NCBI GenBank assembly: GCA_017304945.1
Contig: JAFKLG010000062.1
Span: 1 to 64,000 of the forward strand
Direction of reading: 5' to 3'
Source of the DNA: Rhodospirillales bacterium
GTDB lineage: Bacteria > Pseudomonadota > Alphaproteobacteria > Acetobacterales > Acetobacteraceae
DNA: 64,000 bases
In this document: one piece after another, positions 8,039-17,488 of the stretch
Numbering within the stretch: the first letter of the stretch is position 1
Layout: each line of letters starts with the position of its first letter
Made by a program: the position numbers and the translations under genes
The notes under the pieces: generated by a model
Told to the model about the DNA's origin: nothing
Database searches by the model: none
The model's input: the letters and a program-made list of their open reading frames with translations, nothing else

Positions 8039-9100
8039 TCACTCCTCCTCGGTTTCCGGCGCCACCAGCCGGAAGCGGGCACGATGCAACGCCGCGGCGC
8101 CGAAGGACGGCGCCAGCACCATCATCTTGCGCAGGAACAGGCCGGGATCGGCGGCGTCCGTGTAGCCGATGCCGCCATGCAACTGGATGCAGGCGCGGGT
8201 CACGACGCTCGCCGCCTCCGACGCCCGCGCCTTGGCGCGTGACACGATCGCCTGGCGCGCCGCCCGGTCCGTCGTGCGGTCGAGCGCCGCGGCGGCCGCT
8301 TCCACCACCGCGCGGGTGAGCGAGACCTGGATCTTCAGGTCCGCCGAACGGTGCTGCAGCGCCTGGAAACTGCCGATCTTGCGGCCGAACTGTTCGCGGG
8401 TCTTCAGGTACTCGAGCGTCATCGCGAACACCCGGTCCATCACCCCCAGCAGATAGGCGCTGGTCGCCATGGTCGCGACCTCCAGCGCATCGGTGGCATC
8501 GCCCGGCAGCGCTTCGGCAGGCGCGTCCTCCAGCGTCAGCGTGCCCATCGTGCCGCCGTCCTGCGTCCCCACGATCTCCAGCCGGACACCGGACGCCGAC
8601 CGCTCGACCAGCGCGAGACCGTTCGGCACGGTGACCAGGAACGCGTCGGCGCCGGATGCCATCGGCACGAACAGCTTCTTGCCGGTGAGCCGGCCGTCGG
8701 TGAGCCGGGTCGTCCCGACGGTCTCGATGCTGTGTGGCGCTTCCTGCCAGGCGGGCAGCACGATGCGCTCGCCGCCCAGCACCTCGGTCAGGTGCTCCGC
8801 GGGCAGCAGCATCGCCGCCATGGTGGCCGGGATCAGCGGTTCGGGGACGAGGCTGGCGCCCAGCTCCTCGGTGAGTGCGCAGAGTTCGGCGACGCCGAGG
8901 CCGGAGCCGCCGCGCGCCTCGGGCAGCAGCAGGCCGATCCAGCCCATCTCGCACATCTCCCGCCACACGGCGCGGTCGAAGCCGGGATCGGTGAAGCGCA
9001 ACGCGCGGATGCGGCGGAAATCCCCGGTGCGTGGGGCGATCCCGGCCGCGCTGTCGCGGATCATGCGCAGGCTCTCGCTGCGGTCCTCGGCGGTGCTCAT
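8039..9100 (-). CDS. Acyl-CoA dehydrogenase family protein
   Basis: FAD-dependent dehydrogenase of acyl-CoA thioesters, passing electrons to ETF. The 353 residues show the N-terminal helical domain (MGWIGLLLPEARGGSGLGVAE), a middle beta domain (residues about 120-200) and the C-terminal helical domain with TREQFGRKIGSFQALQHR and QLHGGIGYT. It is shorter than the 380-residue norm, mainly in the N-terminal and middle domains, like the non-canonical FadE-type subunits that act in pairs. No partner dehydrogenase is adjacent. The catalytic Glu position could not be assigned by eye. Substrate unknown. Confidence 0.88.
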   Translation of the reverse strand: MSTAEDRSESLRMIRDSAAGIAPRTGDFRRIRALRFTDPGFDRAVWREMCEMGWIGLLLPEARGGSGLGVAELCALTEELGASLVPEPLIPATMAAMLLPAEHLTEVLGGERIVLPAWQEAPHSIETVGTTRLTDGRLTGKKLFVPMASGADAFLVTVPNGLALVERSASGVRLEIVGTQDGGTMGTLTLEDAPAEALPGDATDALEVATMATSAYLLGVMDRVFAMTLEYLKTREQFGRKIGSFQALQHRSADLKIQVSLTRAVVEAAAAALDRTTDRAARQAIVSRAKARASEAASVVTRACIQLHGGIGYTDAADPGLFLRKMMVLAPSFGAAALHRARFRLVAPETEEE

Positions 9101-9172
9101 CGTCGTCTCCTCCCGTTGGCCGGATCGTCCCGTGCACGCTGCCCCGGGTCAAGCATCGCGGACCGTCTGGAA

Positions 9173-10414
9173 ATGTCTCGTTTCGTCCGCCAAACTGCGG
9201 CGGTTCGCCCCGAGGGTGCCGTGCCCGCGCGTTGGTTCATCTGGCTGCTGGTATCCGCCATCCTGTCCGGCCCCGCCCGAGCGGCCGACACGCCGCAGGG
9301 TGACGCCTATGTCTGGCAGCGCCGCTGGACGCCGGCGGTCGCCACCGCGGTCGGCGCCGCCACGGATCTGGTGCATGCGTGGCGGGTGCTGGTCGCGCAG
9401 TCGGATGCGCGGGGCCGGTTGCACGCGGTGGAGCCGGACTGGCCGGTGCTCGCCGCCACCGGCCGGCCGCTGGTCGCCGTAATCCGGCTGGACGGCCAGA
9501 GCGCCGGCTGGGATCCGGTCGCGCTCCGCGCCGCGGTACTCGTGCGGCTGCAGGCGGTGCCGGTGCCGCTTGCCGGGATCGAGATCGACCACGACTGTGC
9601 CACCGCCGCCCTGCCCGCCTATGCCGGTTTCCTCGCCGATCTGCGGCCGGTCCTGCCGGCGGGGCTGACCCTGTCGATCACCGCGCTGCCGACCTGGATC
9701 GGGTCCCCGGCGCTCACGGACGTGCTGCGGCGGGCGGATGAGGCGGTGCTGCAGGTGCATGCCGTCCAATCCCCCGAGGCCGGCCTGTTCGAGCCGGTCC
9801 GAGCGCGGCAATGGATCGACGCGTTCGCCGCGGTGACGCCGCATCCGTTCCGTGTCTCCCTGCCCACCTATGGGGTGCGCGTCGCCTGGGGTCCGAACGG
9901 CCGGCTGCGCGCGGTGGAGAGCGAGCGGCCGCTGCTGGCGGGCGGGGACGGGACGGACCTGGTCGCCGCGCCCAGGGACGTCGCCGCGCTGGTCGCGGAC
10001 CTCGCGGCGCGGCCGCCCCACCGTTTCGCCGGTCTCGCCTGGTTCCGCCTTCCCGTCGCAACCGACCACCGCGCCTGGACGCTCGCCACCTGGCGCGCCG
10101 TGATCGGCGGCGGGCCGCTCGCCGCGGACGCCCAGGTGATGACGGAACCGGCCGATGATGCCGCGCTGCGGCTGATCGTGCTCGCCAATCCGGGGGCGGT
10201 CGACGTGGTGCGGCCCCGTCTCGTCACGTTGCCGCACGGCTGCGGCGCCGCCGACGGCGCCGGCGCCTATGCGCTGGTGGAGGCGCCGGAGGGACCGGCC
10301 CTGCGCCGCCGTCAGGCCGGGCTGCTGCGCCCGCATGCACGCGAACTGATCGGCTGGATGCGCTGCGACGCCGCCGTCGCGGGCGTTCCGGAGGTGCCGC
10401 ATGTCGGCGGCTAG
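9173..10414 (+). CDS. DUF3142 family exported protein
   Basis: A 413-residue protein with the DUF3142 signature: YVWQRRWTPAV near the N-terminus, GIEIDHDCATAALPAY, LSITALPTWIGSP, LQVHAV and GLAWFRLPVATDHRAW. Its function is not known. A signal peptide (ARWFIWLLVSAILSGPARA) predicts export. ATG 9173 is used, but a GTG at 9221 preceded by GAGGG would start directly at the signal peptide and may be the true start. The stop overlaps the next gene by 14 nt, so the two are translationally coupled and probably act together in the envelope. Confidence 0.82.
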   Translation: MSRFVRQTAAVRPEGAVPARWFIWLLVSAILSGPARAADTPQGDAYVWQRRWTPAVATAVGAATDLVHAWRVLVAQSDARGRLHAVEPDWPVLAATGRPLVAVIRLDGQSAGWDPVALRAAVLVRLQAVPVPLAGIEIDHDCATAALPAYAGFLADLRPVLPAGLTLSITALPTWIGSPALTDVLRRADEAVLQVHAVQSPEAGLFEPVRARQWIDAFAAVTPHPFRVSLPTYGVRVAWGPNGRLRAVESERPLLAGGDGTDLVAAPRDVAALVADLAARPPHRFAGLAWFRLPVATDHRAWTLATWRAVIGGGPLAADAQVMTEPADDAALRLIVLANPGAVDVVRPRLVTLPHGCGAADGAGAYALVEAPEGPALRRRQAGLLRPHARELIGWMRCDAAVAGVPEVPHVGG

Positions 10415-12617
10415 ATGGCTGCTGCTCTGCCTCGCCATCGCCGGCGGCGGCTCGCTCGCCGTCGCCTGCGGGCCGTTCTTTCCGTGGCAACTGCTCGACG
10501 ACCGCGCGGCGACCCTGAAGGCGGCGCCGGCGAACGGGTTCGCGTTCGAGATGACGCATCTGCTGCCGGCCGCCGCCGACCGGCTGACGGCGGTCGAAAC
10601 CGGCGATCCGCCGCAGGACGGCGCGATCGACCAGGCCCGCGCGGCGGCCGAGGCCCAGGGCCTGACGCGGAGCCAGGTCGCGATCCTCGGACGCATGCGC
10701 GCAGCCCCGGATGCGGCGGCGGCTGCCGCGGCAGGGGCCGGGTTGCCCGCCGCGGTGCGCGACTACACCGCCGGGGCAGTGGCGTTCCGCCAGGGCGACC
10801 TCGCCGCCGCGCAGGGCTGGTTCCAGGCGGTGCTCGATCTGGATGCCGCGGCGCAACGCCCGCGGGCGACCTGGGCCGCCTACATGCTGGGCCGGATCGC
10901 GGCGCGACAAGGCGAGCCCGCCCGCGCCGCCGCCGCGTTCGCGCGCACCCGCGCTTTGGCGCTTGCCGGCGTCCCCGACCCGTTCGGGCTGGCGGTCGCG
11001 AGCTACGGCGAGGAGGCGCGGCTGCACCTCGATGCCGCGGCCGCGCTGCCGCCGGACCCGCCCGCCCCCGTGGCGGCCAGCCTCGAGGCGGCGACCGAAC
11101 TCTACGCCCAGCAGGCCCTGCGCGGATCGGCGAGCGGCGTTCAGTCGCTGCGCATGGTGGCGGAGCGCGTGCTGGGCGGCGATGCGCCGGCCGATCCGGC
11201 CCTGCTGCGCGCGGCGGTAGCGCAGCCGCTGTTGCAACGGGTGCTGGTCGCCTATGTGATGGCGCGCGGCCAGGACGATCCCGGCACGCCGCCCGCCGCG
11301 CTGGCAGCGCTGGCCGACGCGCTGCAGGCGGACGGGGTGACGCCGGCGGCGCCGGACCGGATCGCCGCACTCTGCTACCGCCTCGGCCGCTACGACCTGG
11401 CCGCGCGGCTGGTCGCCCAGGCGAGCGGGCCGCTGGCGGCCTGGGTGCGGGCCAAGCTCGCGCTGCAGCGGGGTGACATGGCGGGCGCCGCGGCCGCCTA
11501 TGCCGAGGCCGCGCGCGGCTTCCCCGACACCGGCGAAGCCACGCTGGATGCGGCCAACCGGCGGCGGGTGGTGGGCGAGGCCGGCACGCTCACCCTGGCG
11601 CGGGGCGAGTATGTGGAGGCGCTGGCCCGCCTCTACCCGGTCGCTGCCACCTATTGGGGCGACGTCGCCTATGTCGCCGAACGGGTACTGACGGTCGACG
11701 AGCTCAAGCGGTTCGTGGACCAGCACGTGCCGGCGCCCGCGGCCCCGGTGACCGAGGCATCGCGTGGCTGGGACACCCCGAACTGGCTGGTGACCGATCC
11801 GGCGGCGCAGCTGCGCGACCTGCTGGCGCGGCGGCTGGTGCGTCAGCAGCGCTACCAGGAGGCGCTGCCCTACTTCCACTCGTTCCAGGACACCGCCTTC
11901 AGCGATCCGCTCGCACGCGCGCACGTGGCGGAATATGCGGCGGCACGGGCGCAGGCGACCACGCTGTGGTGGCGGATCGAGCGGGCGCGGGCGTGGTACA
12001 CCGCGGCGCTGCTGGCGCGGCAGCACGGCATGGGGATGATGGGGTTCGAGGGGCCGCCCGACTATTTCGCGCTGGACGGCGAGTACGACATGGGGGTCGG
12101 CCAGACCCGGCCGGGGGATGCGTTCGTCAGTCCCGGGGAACGCAGCCGCTTCGCCGCGAGCAACGCGGTGCCGGACCTGCGCTTCCACTACCGGTTCGTG
12201 GCGGTCGAGCACGCGATCCTGGCGGCCGACCTGCTGCCGACCCGCTCCCAGGCGTTTGCCGCGGTGCTGTGCCAGGCGACCGGCTGGATGCTGTCCACCG
12301 AAGCCAGGCTGGACCTGCCGCCGAACCAGCCCAACCCGGCCAGCCGGCTCGTGAGCGAGCTGTATGCGCGCTACGTGCGGGAGGGCGCGGCGGTGCCCTG
12401 GGCGGCGCATTTCGGCCGCGACTGCCCGGCCCCGGACTTCGTCGCCGCGGTGGGCACCGCGCCGCGCCAGATGCTGCACGACCTGCGCCGGATCGCGCGT
12501 GAGCAGCGGCCGCGACTGGCGCTGGTGCTGGCCGGCATTGGGCTGGTGGTGCTGCTCTGGAGCGGCTGCCGCTGGCACATGACCCGGCTCAACGGCCCGC
12601 GCGACGGGCGCCGGTGA
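10401..12617 (+). CDS. Large exported TPR-like protein, partner of DUF3142 protein
   Basis: A 738-residue protein that I recognise only by architecture. It begins with a signal sequence ending LAVAC, where Cys23 could be a lipoprotein acylation site though the lipobox is imperfect. Then come many Ala-rich helical repeats of tetratricopeptide type (for example AVAFRQGDLAAAQGWFQAVL and YDLAARLVAQASG), and a hydrophobic helix near the C-terminus (LVLAGIGLVVLLWSG). It would thus be periplasmic and membrane-bound at one or both ends. GGAGG at 10390-10394 gives a strong start at 10401 inside the upstream gene. Function unknown; scaffold or complex-assembly role is an inference. Confidence 0.78.
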   Translation: MSAARWLLLCLAIAGGGSLAVACGPFFPWQLLDDRAATLKAAPANGFAFEMTHLLPAAADRLTAVETGDPPQDGAIDQARAAAEAQGLTRSQVAILGRMRAAPDAAAAAAAGAGLPAAVRDYTAGAVAFRQGDLAAAQGWFQAVLDLDAAAQRPRATWAAYMLGRIAARQGEPARAAAAFARTRALALAGVPDPFGLAVASYGEEARLHLDAAAALPPDPPAPVAASLEAATELYAQQALRGSASGVQSLRMVAERVLGGDAPADPALLRAAVAQPLLQRVLVAYVMARGQDDPGTPPAALAALADALQADGVTPAAPDRIAALCYRLGRYDLAARLVAQASGPLAAWVRAKLALQRGDMAGAAAAYAEAARGFPDTGEATLDAANRRRVVGEAGTLTLARGEYVEALARLYPVAATYWGDVAYVAERVLTVDELKRFVDQHVPAPAAPVTEASRGWDTPNWLVTDPAAQLRDLLARRLVRQQRYQEALPYFHSFQDTAFSDPLARAHVAEYAAARAQATTLWWRIERARAWYTAALLARQHGMGMMGFEGPPDYFALDGEYDMGVGQTRPGDAFVSPGERSRFAASNAVPDLRFHYRFVAVEHAILAADLLPTRSQAFAAVLCQATGWMLSTEARLDLPPNQPNPASRLVSELYARYVREGAAVPWAAHFGRDCPAPDFVAAVGTAPRQMLHDLRRIAREQRPRLALVLAGIGLVVLLWSGCRWHMTRLNGPRDGRR

Positions 12618-12698
12618 CGGCGCGGATCGGCGCGGGCCGCGGCGGCAATGCCGGCGTCACCCGCGCTCGGGTCGGGCCGCCCGACGCGGCTGTGCGGC

Positions 12699-14390
12699 TC
12701 AGCCTCCCCCGCCGTAGATCCGACGCGCCGCCGTCTCGGTGACGTAGCCGTCCAGCAGATCCTCCGCCAGCGCGGCGCGGTCGCGCGCGGAAGGCGGGCC
12801 GTAGCCGCCGGAGCCAGGCGCCTCGACCACGACCAGGGAACCGGCGGGGGCGAGGAAGCCGCCCTTGCTGGTGAGCTTGCGCGCGTTGCCTTGCGGCGGC
12901 TTCAGCGTGAGCCGCGCCGGCGCCCCCGCCTCGCCGCCGGCGAGACCGAACGGAGGGGTGACGGTCCGCTCGCAGCAGACCGCGGCATGGGCCTGGTTCT
13001 CCAGCACCCGCCACACGCGACGCACGCCGAGGCCGCCGCGATACTGGCCGGCGCCGCCGCTGTCGGGGATCAGGCTGTAGTCCTCGACCCGCAGCGGAAA
13101 GCTCATCTCCAGGATCTCGATCGGCGTGTTGCTCATGTTGGAGACGGTGCTGGCGACGGCGTTGATGCCATCCTTCACCGGCCGCGCGCCGAACCCGCCC
13201 TTGACCGATTCGTAACTGACGAAACGATCGCCGGTGCGGTAGTCGGTGCCGCCGAAGGTGATCACCGCCGAGGTGCCCTGCGAGCCCGCCATCACCGTGT
13301 GCGGCGTGATCGCGTACATCGCCGCCATCACCATGTCGGCGACGCGGTGCGACATCTCGTGGTTGGCGTAGACCACCGGCGAGGGATGCTGCGCGTTCAC
13401 CACCGATCCGGGCGGCGCGGTGACGGTGACCGGGCGCCAGCAGCCGGAGTTGGGCGGGATCAGGCTCTTGGGGTCGGCGATCATCTTGAGCGCGCAGAAC
13501 ACGCCGGACGCCGTCACGGTCAGCGGCGCGTTCATCGGCCCGGCCACCGCCGGATCGGAGCCGGCGAAATCGGCGGTGATCGTGTCCCCCTGCTTCACGA
13601 TGCGCAGCTTGACGGTGAAGGTCGCGTCCTCGGTCTCGCCGATCGCGATCACGCCGTCGCCGTCGAACACGTCGGTGAACACCGCCTCCCCGTCGGGCAG
13701 CGCGCGCAGCGCGGCGCGCATCATCGCCTCGGAGTAGTCGAGCACCTCCTGCATGATCGCGAGCAGCGTGTCGGTGCCGTATTTGGTGGCGAGTTCCGAC
13801 AGGCGCTGCGCGGCGCGCCAGTTCGCCGCCACCTGCGCGCGCAGGTCGCCGAGGCGTTCGGTGGGGGTGCGGACATTGGCGAAGATGATCGCCTCGACCG
13901 AGGGATCGGGCTTGCCGTCGCGATAGAGGCGGATCGGCGGCAGGCGCAGGCCCTCGCCGTAAACCTCGGTCACCGCGCCGTAGCTGCCCGGGGTCGCGCT
14001 GCCGATATCGGGCCAGTGCGCGCGGACGCAGCCGAAGCCGAGGAGGCGGCCGTCATGGAAGGCGGGCGCGACCACGTTCACGTCGGGCAGGTGCGAGCCG
14101 CCCTCGTAGGGGTCGTTGTGGATGAACACGTCGCCGGGGGCGACGTCCGGGAAGGCGCGCACCACCGCGCGCACCGCGTCGGGCATGGAGCCGAGGTGGA
14201 TCGGCAGGTCGGGGCCCTGCGCGACCATGTTCCCGTGCACGTCGAAGATGCCGCAGGAATAGTCGCCGGCCACCTTGAGCAGCGGCGAATAGGCGGTCTT
14301 GGCGAGGACGATCTTCATTTCCTCGGCGGCGGCGTAGAGCGCGTTCTTGACGACCTCGAAGCGCGCGGGATCGGTGCGGCGGATGCTCAT
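12699..14390 (-). CDS. hyuB: Hydantoinase B/oxoprolinase subunit
   Basis: Second subunit (563 residues) of an ATP-dependent hydantoinase or 5-oxoprolinase, which opens a cyclic amide at the cost of ATP. Family segments include VLAKTAYSPLLKVAGDYSCGIFD, GPDLPIHLGSMPDAV, PGDVFIHNDPYEGGSHLPDV and a Gly-rich C-terminal region. The start at 14390 (MSIRRTDPARFEVVKNAL) matches the family and overlaps the hyuA stop as ATGA; the open frame extends upstream but without similarity. It ends in convergence with the TPR gene. N-methylhydantoinase, hydantoinase and oxoprolinase activities cannot be told apart from sequence alone. Confidence 0.92.
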   Translation of the reverse strand: MSIRRTDPARFEVVKNALYAAAEEMKIVLAKTAYSPLLKVAGDYSCGIFDVHGNMVAQGPDLPIHLGSMPDAVRAVVRAFPDVAPGDVFIHNDPYEGGSHLPDVNVVAPAFHDGRLLGFGCVRAHWPDIGSATPGSYGAVTEVYGEGLRLPPIRLYRDGKPDPSVEAIIFANVRTPTERLGDLRAQVAANWRAAQRLSELATKYGTDTLLAIMQEVLDYSEAMMRAALRALPDGEAVFTDVFDGDGVIAIGETEDATFTVKLRIVKQGDTITADFAGSDPAVAGPMNAPLTVTASGVFCALKMIADPKSLIPPNSGCWRPVTVTAPPGSVVNAQHPSPVVYANHEMSHRVADMVMAAMYAITPHTVMAGSQGTSAVITFGGTDYRTGDRFVSYESVKGGFGARPVKDGINAVASTVSNMSNTPIEILEMSFPLRVEDYSLIPDSGGAGQYRGGLGVRRVWRVLENQAHAAVCCERTVTPPFGLAGGEAGAPARLTLKPPQGNARKLTSKGGFLAPAGSLVVVEAPGSGGYGPPSARDRAALAEDLLDGYVTETAARRIYGGGG

Positions 14391-16471
14391 GCGGCGTCTC
14401 CTGCGGTTCGGGTGATGCGGACGTAACCCAGGTCGTCGACGCGCACCTGCCAGCCGGGCGGCACGACGGTGGTGGAATCGAGCGCCTCGATCACCGCGGG
14501 GCCCTGGAAGCCCTGGCCGGGCACCAGCCCGTTGCGCCAATGCACCGGGGTATCGACGAAGCCGGTGGCGGCGAACCACACGGAGCGCTGGCGCACCCGC
14601 GCGCTGGCCGGGTCGGGCTGCTGCGCGAGGGTGAGGTCGGGCAGCTTGCCGACCGCGGTGAGCCGCAGGTTCACGAGCTGCACCGCCTCGGCCGGATTGG
14701 CGTGGCCGTAGGTCTGGCGATGACGGGTGTGGAACGCCTCGGCCAGCGCGGCGAGCGTCTCGGCCGTCACCGGCCCATCGGCGACCGGCAGGGTCAGCTC
14801 ATAGGCCTGGCGCCGGTAGCGCACGTCCGCCTGGCGCTGCAGCACGCGGCGCTCCGCCGGCACCTTGGCCTCCTCCAGCATCGCGCGTCCTGCCTCTTCC
14901 ATCGCGGCGAAGGCCTCCGCCACCCGTTCCGGCGCCACGCTGCCGAGATCGGCGTAGAGCGTGCGGGCATAGTCGCGCTTGAGGTCGGTCGCGACGAGAC
15001 CGAGTGCCGAGAAGGCGCCGGGGGCGGGGGGGATGATGACCTCGGGGATCTGCAGCTCCTCGGCCAAGGCGACCGCGTGCACCGGGCCGGCACCGCCGAA
15101 CGCGATCAGCGAGAATTCCTGCGGGTCGAGGCCGCGCTCCACCGAGACGATGCGCAGCGCCTGCGCCATGTTGGCGTTGACGATCTCGGCGATGCGGGCG
15201 GCGGCCTCGGGCACCGAGAGGCCGAACGGGTCGGCGATGGTGGCGAGCGCGCGTTCGGCGGCCGGCAGGTCGATCGGCAGGCCGCCGCCCAGCAACGCCT
15301 CGCGATCGAGCAGGCCGAGGATCACGTTGGCGTCCGTCACGGTCGGGCGGGTGCCGCCGCGGCCATAGGCGGCCGGGCCGGGATCGGAGCCGGCGCTGTG
15401 CGGCCCGACTTTCAGCGCGCCGCCGGGATCCACCCAGGCGATCGAGCCGCCGCCCGAACTCACCTCGGCGAGGTCGATCACCGGCACGCGGATCGGATGG
15501 CCGGTGCCGTGCATCCAGCGCTTGGCGTTGGCGGCGCCGCCGACCTCGTATTCCGCGGTGACCGTCACCTCGCCATCGGCGATGACGCTGGCCTTGGCGG
15601 TGGTGCCGCCCATGTCGAAGGAGATCAGGTTGGGGCGCCCGAGCTGCCGGCCGGCGAGGGCGGCGGCGATGACGCCGGCGGCGGGGCCGGATTCGACCGC
15701 CATGGCCGGCATGCGCAGCCCTTCGGCGATGTCGAACACGCCGCCCGAGGAGCCCATCACGTGCAGCGGCGGCAGGCCGATCGCGCCGGTCGCTTCCGAC
15801 AGCCGCGCGAGGTAGCCGGCGAGCAGCGGCCCGACATAGGCGCAGACTGCGGTGGTCGAGGCGCGCTCGAACTCGCGGATCTCCGGCAGCACCTCGCAGG
15901 AGAGGAACACGCCCACATCCGGCAGCGCCGCGCGCAGGAGCTCGCCGACCCGGCGCTCATGCGCGTCGTTGAGGAAGGAGAACAGGAAGGATACGGCGAC
16001 CGTCTGCAGGCCGGCTTCCTTGATCGCCTCGATCAGGACGGGGAGTTCGTCCTCGGCCAGCGGCGTGACCACCTGGCCCTGGGCGTCGATGCGTTCGGTG
16101 ATCTCGAACCGGTGGCGGCGCGGCACCAGCACGCCGGGCCCGTCCTGGAACAGGTCGTAGAGATCGGGGCGGGAGGAGCGCCGCAGCTCCAGGATGTCGC
16201 GGAAGCCGCGTGTCGCGATGAAGCCGGCGCGCGCGCCCTTCTTCTCGAGCAGCGCGTTGGTGACGACGGTGGTCGCGTGCGACAGCAGGGCGACGTCGCG
16301 CGGGTCGATGCGCTGCTCGTCCAGGCCCCGACGCACGCCGTCGATCACGCCCTGGCCGAAATCGCGCGGCGTGGTCAGCACCTTGGCGACGCCGATGCGC
16401 CCGCTCGCCTCGTCGACCAGCGCCACGTCGGTGAAGGTCCCGCCGATATCGATCCCGATCCGCCACGCCAT
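14387..16471 (-). CDS. hyuA: Hydantoinase A/oxoprolinase subunit
   Basis: First subunit (694 residues) of the ATP-dependent cyclic amidohydrolase. It opens with the actin/Hsp70-like phosphate site RIGIDIGGTFTDVALVD, then LLSHATTVVTNALLEKKGA, the middle GSSGGVFDI and ESGPAAGVIAAA motifs and LISFDMGGTTAKAS. MAWRIGID at 16471 is chosen as start because it places the nucleotide site at the N-terminus as in the family. Translation is coupled to hyuB. The 291 bp upstream separate it from the divergent HdeD-like gene; nothing regulatory was identified with confidence there. Confidence 0.92.
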   Translation of the reverse strand: MAWRIGIDIGGTFTDVALVDEASGRIGVAKVLTTPRDFGQGVIDGVRRGLDEQRIDPRDVALLSHATTVVTNALLEKKGARAGFIATRGFRDILELRRSSRPDLYDLFQDGPGVLVPRRHRFEITERIDAQGQVVTPLAEDELPVLIEAIKEAGLQTVAVSFLFSFLNDAHERRVGELLRAALPDVGVFLSCEVLPEIREFERASTTAVCAYVGPLLAGYLARLSEATGAIGLPPLHVMGSSGGVFDIAEGLRMPAMAVESGPAAGVIAAALAGRQLGRPNLISFDMGGTTAKASVIADGEVTVTAEYEVGGAANAKRWMHGTGHPIRVPVIDLAEVSSGGGSIAWVDPGGALKVGPHSAGSDPGPAAYGRGGTRPTVTDANVILGLLDREALLGGGLPIDLPAAERALATIADPFGLSVPEAAARIAEIVNANMAQALRIVSVERGLDPQEFSLIAFGGAGPVHAVALAEELQIPEVIIPPAPGAFSALGLVATDLKRDYARTLYADLGSVAPERVAEAFAAMEEAGRAMLEEAKVPAERRVLQRQADVRYRRQAYELTLPVADGPVTAETLAALAEAFHTRHRQTYGHANPAEAVQLVNLRLTAVGKLPDLTLAQQPDPASARVRQRSVWFAATGFVDTPVHWRNGLVPGQGFQGPAVIEALDSTTVVPPGWQVRVDDLGYVRITRTAGDAA

Positions 16472-16762
16472 GTCCCAGCAGCCCCCTTTGATTGACCGGC
16501 ATGGTCGCCCAGGTGCCGGCGATCGGCAACACGCTGCGGTGCAGCAGGACGGCGGGGCGGCCTGACGGCGGGGCCGCAGGGCGGCGTCCGCACCGGCGAC
16601 CGTCAGGGCCCGAGGCGGCCGGTACTCTCCCGGTTGGAATGGGTCCACGCCGGTGGTCGTGATCGCCGGCATGCCGAATCGCACGCTCTTCGGTCGAAGA
16701 ACGCACGCAACCGGCACAAAATGCGCTAGCACTGCCCGCACATCGAGGGGAATCGAACAGCC

Positions 16763-17356
16763 ATGAGCGACACGACCTCCCACCAGGGCGGCCTGCCCGG
16801 CCTGCCGGACCTACACGGGCTGAACGCCCAGCTCGCGCGCAACTGGTGGCTGATCGCGCTTCGCGGCGTCATTGCGATCGTGTTCGGCATCATCGCCTGG
16901 GTGATGCCGGTCAGCGCCATGCTGTCGCTTGCCTTCGTGTTCGGCATCTACCTGCTGGTCGACGGCGTGTTCGGCATCGCCGCGGCGGTCCGCGCCGCCA
17001 CGCATCACACGCGCTGGGGCGCGCTGCTGGGCGAGGGCGTGTTGAACCTGGTGATGGGCGTGATCGCCCTCGCCTTTCCCGCCGCCGCGGTGCTGGGCTT
17101 CGTGTTCGTCACCGCCGCCTGGGCGCTGCTGACCGGCGCGCTGATGCTGAGCGCGGCGTTCCGGCTCCACGCCACGCATGGCCGCTGGTGGATGGCGCTG
17201 GGCGGCGCCGTGTCGCTGCTGTGGGGCATCATGCTGGTGATCGCGCCGCTGATCGGCGCGCTGGTGCTGACCTGGTGGCTCGGCGCCTATGCGATCCTGT
17301 TCGGGATCATGCTGCTGGTCGCGGCCTTCCGGCTGCGCACCCAGCACCAGGGCTGA
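16763..17356 (+). CDS. HdeD/DUF308 family membrane protein
   Basis: A 197-residue inner-membrane protein with six hydrophobic helices in two similar halves of three, the pattern of the HdeD (DUF308) family. Typical phrases are LARNWWLIALRGVIAIVFGI, IYLLVDGVFGI and LLWGIMLVIAPLIGALVLTWWLGAYAILFG. E. coli HdeD contributes to acid resistance at high cell density; a stress role here is only an inference. It is a single gene, divergent from hyuA and convergent with the next gene. The start at 16763 has the purine-rich GAGGGGAAT about 10 nt upstream. Confidence 0.87.
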   Translation: MSDTTSHQGGLPGLPDLHGLNAQLARNWWLIALRGVIAIVFGIIAWVMPVSAMLSLAFVFGIYLLVDGVFGIAAAVRAATHHTRWGALLGEGVLNLVMGVIALAFPAAAVLGFVFVTAAWALLTGALMLSAAFRLHATHGRWWMALGGAVSLLWGIMLVIAPLIGALVLTWWLGAYAILFGIMLLVAAFRLRTQHQG

Positions 17357-17443
17357 GCGCGGCCGGGCGTATCCTGGCGGCCGTCGCCGTCCGGCCTGCT
17401 TCCATCGCGCGCGTCACGGCAACACGCTCCCCGCCGCCGATCG

Positions 17444-17464
17444 CGCGCCCCGTTCCGGGGCGCG
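17444..17464. terminator. Bidirectional hairpin between convergent genes
   Basis: CGCGCCCC (17444-17451) pairs with GGGGCGCG (17457-17464). One further G-C pair closes a 3-nt loop, giving a 9-bp all-GC stem. It lies in the 132-bp gap between two convergent stop codons and lacks a U-tract. Confidence 0.5.
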
Positions 17465-17488
17465 GGCCGGCGCTCCGACGCGCCCGCC

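Noticed and set aside
10224..12578. 784-codon minus-strand open frame opposite the TPR-like gene
   Set aside because: Composition is Arg/Gln/His-rich as in antisense shadows; the plus-strand frame has signal peptide, ribosome site and repeats.
16687..16700. TCTTCG-GT-CGAAGA inverted repeat upstream of the HdeD-like gene
   Set aside because: Only 6-bp arms, no second copy and no promoter boxes around it; too short to claim as an operator.
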